This document shows, piece by piece, positions 50,891 to 53,904 of a DNA stretch of 53,904 nucleotides; the stretch's first letter is position 1; each line of letters begins with the position of its first letter. The position numbers were made by a program, and so were the translations under genes. The notes under the pieces were generated by a model, which saw only the letters and a program-made list of their open reading frames with translations, was not told the origin of the DNA and made no database searches. The stretch comes from Pseudomonadota bacterium (lineage in GTDB: Bacteria > Myxococcota_A > Polyangia > Haliangiales > Haliangiaceae): the NCBI GenBank assembly GCA_022360315.1, contig JAKSDA010000067.1:1-53904 (forward strand), in the 5' to 3' direction.

Positions 50891-52105
50891 ATGCGCACTT
50901 CGTACAGAATTCTGGATGCTGATCGACATGTCATGGAGCCAATCGAGATCTGGCGGCAATACTTACCGGCCGAACTGCGACCGTACGCGCCGTATCTGGC
51001 AGATGCAGAGGTCGAGGGTACCCTCGACGAACGGGTGGCTCTGTACGGAGCCAAGGCGCTCTTTCCATCGGCTCCGGTGCTGATGTTCGACGGCAAGCCG
51101 GCATGGCAGGGCATATCCCAGCGCGCCCAGGTGGAAATGTCATGGGCGGCTCAGGGGCGTTACGCGCACATCGCCGCTGCAACCAGGCCAGCGGGGCAAC
51201 TTGCTGCCATGGATCGCTCGGGAGTCGACATGGCGTTTTTGTATCCGACCCTCGGGCTATACCTGATGGGGATCGATACACTCGATCCCCAGCTGGGTGC
51301 GGCCTTTGCCCGAGCCTACAACGACTGGCTGCGCGACTATTGCAGCCGAGATCCCGTCCGGTTGCAAGGCGTTGGGCTGATGAGTACTCACGACCCGGCA
51401 GCCATGGTCGACGAGGCTGAACGGGTGGCCGATTTTGGCTGGCATGCGGTGGTGCTTCTGCCCAACCCCATCCATGGCCGGCGGCTATCAGATCCCGCCT
51501 ATGAGCCGTTCTGGTCGGTTTGCGAGGGTTTATCTCTGGCCGTGGCAGTGCATGTCGGAACCCATACACGCCTGCCCACGGTCGGCGCGGACAGGTTTGA
51601 CAGTCATTTCGCCCAGCACGCATGTGCTCATCCCATGGAACACATGATCGCACTCCTGGCCCTCATCGAGGGCGGTGTATTCGAGCGCCATCCGCGGCTT
51701 CGCGTGGCCTTCCTCGAGGCTGGCTGTGGCTGGCTGCCGTATTGGCTGTACCGACTCGACGAGATCGAATATGCCTATCTCGCCGCCGAGGTGGCGGAGA
51801 CTGTGAAGCGCAAACCATCGGAGTACTTTCAGCGCCAGTGCTTTGTTTCGATCGAGCCCGACGAGCCCTATCTGGCTGCGATGATCGAGAATATTGGCGC
51901 TAAAACTCTGATTTTTGGATCGGATTTCCCACACCCGGATCACGACGATACCATTGTGGCAAGGGCTGTCGATCTCGCCGACGTACTGGCCCGGGACACC
52001 GTACGGAAGATCCTGTGGGACAATGCCGCTCGTCTGTACGGACTTGAAGAAGACCGGATCGGAACCACTGCATCCTCCGCCCAGGTGCCGGAGACCCTGT
52101 CATGA
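50891..52105 (+). CDS. Amidohydrolase-2 family protein in the TOMM locus
   Basis: The 404-residue protein belongs to the metal-dependent amidohydrolase/decarboxylase fold (PF04909). It opens with YRILDADRHVMEP, the usual D-x-D-x-H start. Metal-site or active-site His follow in VAVHVGTHTR and CAHPMEHMIALLAL, and the C-terminal metal Asp in FGSDFPHPDHD. It begins 17 bp after the cyclodehydratase; ATG 50891 is used because the longer open frame overlaps the YcaO coding sequence in another frame. Possible roles are cleavage of leader or core amide bonds, hydrolysis of an azoline, or decarboxylation. Its coupling to the dioxygenase by a 4-bp overlap supports a tailoring job. Confidence 0.88.
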   Translation: MRTSYRILDADRHVMEPIEIWRQYLPAELRPYAPYLADAEVEGTLDERVALYGAKALFPSAPVLMFDGKPAWQGISQRAQVEMSWAAQGRYAHIAAATRPAGQLAAMDRSGVDMAFLYPTLGLYLMGIDTLDPQLGAAFARAYNDWLRDYCSRDPVRLQGVGLMSTHDPAAMVDEAERVADFGWHAVVLLPNPIHGRRLSDPAYEPFWSVCEGLSLAVAVHVGTHTRLPTVGADRFDSHFAQHACAHPMEHMIALLALIEGGVFERHPRLRVAFLEAGCGWLPYWLYRLDEIEYAYLAAEVAETVKRKPSEYFQRQCFVSIEPDEPYLAAMIENIGAKTLIFGSDFPHPDHDDTIVARAVDLADVLARDTVRKILWDNAARLYGLEEDRIGTTASSAQVPETLS

Positions 52106-52899
52106 CTCCCTGCCAATCACCCCATGAAACCTATGTCGAGAAGGGCTTTTATCTTCATCCCGAACCGATCGTTTCAGGGTCGCTTCTGCGGCTAGCTATC
52201 GAGCGTATTTCTGCCCTGATGAACGGCACCTATGACATGGGGGCCAAACCGTGGCGGCGATGGAATATCGGCCATCCCTACAAAATGCAAAAAATCGACC
52301 AGGTCCATTTATGTGATCGGGCGTTTTACTCGCTGGTAACGCAACCGGTCATCGGCGAGTGGATAGCCCGAGTAAGCTCAGCTGATCTGGTCCAGGTGTG
52401 GGCCACGCAGCTGCTCGTGAAGCCGCCCGGGGGTGGAAAGCTGGGCGCGGTTGGATGGCATATGGACCGGAAAGACTGGCCATTCTGGCAGGGAGAAATC
52501 CTCACCATGTGGCTCGCTCTGGACGATGTCCGACCCGACTGCGGTCCCCTGCTCTATGTGCAGGGCTCCCATCGCTGGCCCGATATTGCAGCGCCGGGCG
52601 ATGCGTACATACAAGATCTGGAGGCCCAGGAGAAACGGCTGAAACAGCTGGCTCCACACCTGGCCTGGCGCGAGGTCCCCGCTCTGCTTCGGGCTGGCGG
52701 GGCCGGATTTCACTCTGCCGACACCCTGCACGGCAGCAGAGCCAACCGGACAGACTGTCCCCGGATCGGACTTGCGATCAGCGTCCGCACCGAGCGATCC
52801 CGGGTGAAATCGGGTGTCGAAGATTACGGATATACATCCTATCTCGACCACCCCTCCATTGCGCCGATCATTTACCGGCGAGAACGCATCGATCCATGA
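52102..52899 (+). CDS. Phytanoyl-CoA dioxygenase (PhyH) family Fe(II)/2-oxoglutarate oxygenase
   Basis: The 265-residue protein has the double-stranded beta-helix of PhyH oxygenases. The H-x-D iron motif is WHMDRKDWPFW (near 114), the distal His is in DTLHGSRANRT, and the 2-oxoglutarate Arg is probably in PRIGLAISVRTERS. The family hydroxylates or otherwise oxidises small molecules, including peptides in natural-product pathways. It overlaps the amidohydrolase stop by 4 bp (ATGA at 52102) and the methyltransferase start by 4 bp (ATGA at 52896). It is thus placed to modify the modified peptide, and could also oxidise an azoline (inference). Confidence 0.87.
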   Translation: MTPCQSPHETYVEKGFYLHPEPIVSGSLLRLAIERISALMNGTYDMGAKPWRRWNIGHPYKMQKIDQVHLCDRAFYSLVTQPVIGEWIARVSSADLVQVWATQLLVKPPGGGKLGAVGWHMDRKDWPFWQGEILTMWLALDDVRPDCGPLLYVQGSHRWPDIAAPGDAYIQDLEAQEKRLKQLAPHLAWREVPALLRAGGAGFHSADTLHGSRANRTDCPRIGLAISVRTERSRVKSGVEDYGYTSYLDHPSIAPIIYRRERIDP

Positions 52900-53753
52900 C
52901 CAAACATTCCGACTCATCTGCGCCCGGGGTTGCCTGGGATGAATACGTCCTTGGATACAAGGATGAGGTCATTCACATGACCAGTCACCGGAGCGTGGCC
53001 CGGGAAGGGGCCTTTGTGATGCCGCTCTTGCGTCCCGGTATGAGCGTGCTCGATGCTGGCTGTGGTCCCGGCTCGATCACCATGGGGTTTTCACAGGTCG
53101 TGGCACCGGGAATCGTCACCGGGATCGACGCAGATGCCGAGCAGATCATCCGAGCGAATATTCTCGCCCGCCAGCTCGATCTGAGCAATACCAGCTTTTC
53201 GGTAGCCGATATCTATCAGCTACCATTCGACGATCAATCGTTTGATGCGGTGTTTTGTCATAATGTATTCATGCACATTGCGAATCCCGAGGCGGCAATG
53301 GATGAGCTGTTTCGAGTGTGCAAGCCTGGCGGCTTCATCGCGGTGCGAGACGGCCTGGGCAGTTTTGACCAGCTGTGCCAGGTGTCCATGAACGGCGTCG
53401 AGCGGCCGTTTTCGGACTTCATGCGCGCATTGTCGCGCTTTCATGGTGGCATACCAGATATTGGAGTGCATCTCAAGCGGGTATTATACTGCTCGGGATT
53501 CCGCGATATCAGGCCGAGCTCGTACAATGAAATTTACCACGAGCCGAACGACCTGATGATGTTGCGATCGTGGTTTCAGCCTGTATTGGCGGGGACGTTT
53601 GGTGAGCGGGCCGTCGCCACGGGCCTCATGACCCGGGGTGAACTGGACAACGTTATCGCCAAGATGCAACAGTGGCCCACTGATCCGACAGCGATCAGCA
53701 TCATCTCGTGGATCGAATACATCGCCTGGAAGCCCCGGCCAGGCACTCCATAG
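52896..53753 (+). CDS. Class I SAM-dependent methyltransferase in the TOMM locus
   Basis: The 285-residue protein has SAM-binding motif I VLDAGCGPGSITMGF (near 51), the acidic end of beta-2 in GIDADAEQI, and VADIYQLPFDDQSFDAVFCH as motif II/III, typical of the Methyltransf_11/25 group. The C-terminal part (about 165-285) is variable and presumably holds the acceptor site. The start codon overlaps the dioxygenase stop by 4 bp. No SD is needed if translation re-initiates. The likely acceptor is a C-terminal carboxyl, N-terminus or hydroxyl of the TOMM product (inference). It is the last gene of the operon in view; the locus may continue past the repeat at 53795. Confidence 0.88.
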   Translation: MTKHSDSSAPGVAWDEYVLGYKDEVIHMTSHRSVAREGAFVMPLLRPGMSVLDAGCGPGSITMGFSQVVAPGIVTGIDADAEQIIRANILARQLDLSNTSFSVADIYQLPFDDQSFDAVFCHNVFMHIANPEAAMDELFRVCKPGGFIAVRDGLGSFDQLCQVSMNGVERPFSDFMRALSRFHGGIPDIGVHLKRVLYCSGFRDIRPSSYNEIYHEPNDLMMLRSWFQPVLAGTFGERAVATGLMTRGELDNVIAKMQQWPTDPTAISIISWIEYIAWKPRPGTP

Positions 53754-53794
53754 ACCGCCAGTTCTAAGAGCCGGTCCAAAAACCTCGGACCGAG

Positions 53795-53901
53795 CCAGAG
53801 CGGCGAGGCGCGCCGCCAGTGGGTACGCGAGGAGTGGAGAATACTGGGTGTATTTGACCGACGAGCAAGCCCGCTGGCGGTGATGGATCGCCGCTCTGGC
53901 G
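53795..53901. repeat. Palindromic intergenic element after the TOMM operon
   Basis: The arms GCCAGAGCGGCGA (53795-53807) and TCGCCGCTCTGGC (53889-53901) are perfect inverted repeats. Inside them CCGCCAGTGGG pairs with CCCGCTGGCGG, giving a long imperfect hairpin with a loop at about 53825-53870. The loop resembles the core of the element at 1-129. An outer hairpin CGGTCC...GGACCG lies at about 53773-53792, and may be the left arm of a larger palindrome that extends beyond the window. Confidence 0.7.
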
Positions 53902-53904
53902 ACG

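Overview
The window is about 54 kb of high-GC DNA (third codon positions strongly G/C). It reads as a chromosome segment of a myxobacterium (Myxococcota). The signs are several very large eukaryote-like Ser/Thr kinases fused to STAND ATPase, TPR, formylglycine-enzyme-like or cyclase-like domains, a thrombospondin-type-3 surface protein with a MYXO-CTERM tail, Cys-rich lipoproteins of the CGNGVLD type, and PEGA and FHA proteins. The genus is not determinable from the sequence alone; a Sorangiineae or Nannocystineae relative is an inference.

Layout. 1-1055: palindromic repeat, a DUF3565-DUF1971 protein and a truncated nucleosidase-like fragment. 1056-6474: two divergent Ser/Thr kinases. 6770-9566: outer-surface pair (OmpA-type barrel protein, TSP3 MYXO-CTERM protein). 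9588-14741: unknown protein, EttA-type ABC-F ATPase and two coupled MFS transporters. 14918-25560: signalling island with a kinase-STAND-SUMF1 fusion, a divergent FHA protein, a frameshifted Cys-rich lipoprotein, a PEGA protein, another kinase-STAND protein and an ECF-like sigma factor. 25705-27990: ABC-2 type exporter operon. 28490-33673: two serine-hydrolase lipoproteins, a DUF3616 protein and a GCS2-type glutamate-cysteine ligase. 33941-39032: TPR lipoprotein coupled to a DUF4331 protein, then an active/inactive pair of M16 peptidases. 39040-43837: gene-poor, decayed DNA with repeats and gene remnants, interrupted by one response regulator with an HD-GYP output.

43838-53753 is the most interesting part: a compact co-directional RiPP locus of the TOMM (thiazole/oxazole-modified microcin) type. 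It begins with a kinase/cyclase-homology/ATPase/TPR fusion protein. Thirteen bases later comes a 186-residue BMA_0021-like precursor, then a docking scaffold-YcaO cyclodehydratase fusion. Three translationally coupled tailoring genes follow: an amidohydrolase, a PhyH-type Fe(II)/2-oxoglutarate dioxygenase and a class I methyltransferase. No azoline dehydrogenase, protease or exporter is seen in the window next to these genes, so the product, its core peptide and the job of the kinase fusion are open questions.

The window opens and closes with related palindromic intergenic elements, and a second 70-bp repeat occurs twice in inverted orientation in the decayed zone. No rRNA, tRNA, CRISPR array, transposase or integrase gene was recognised.
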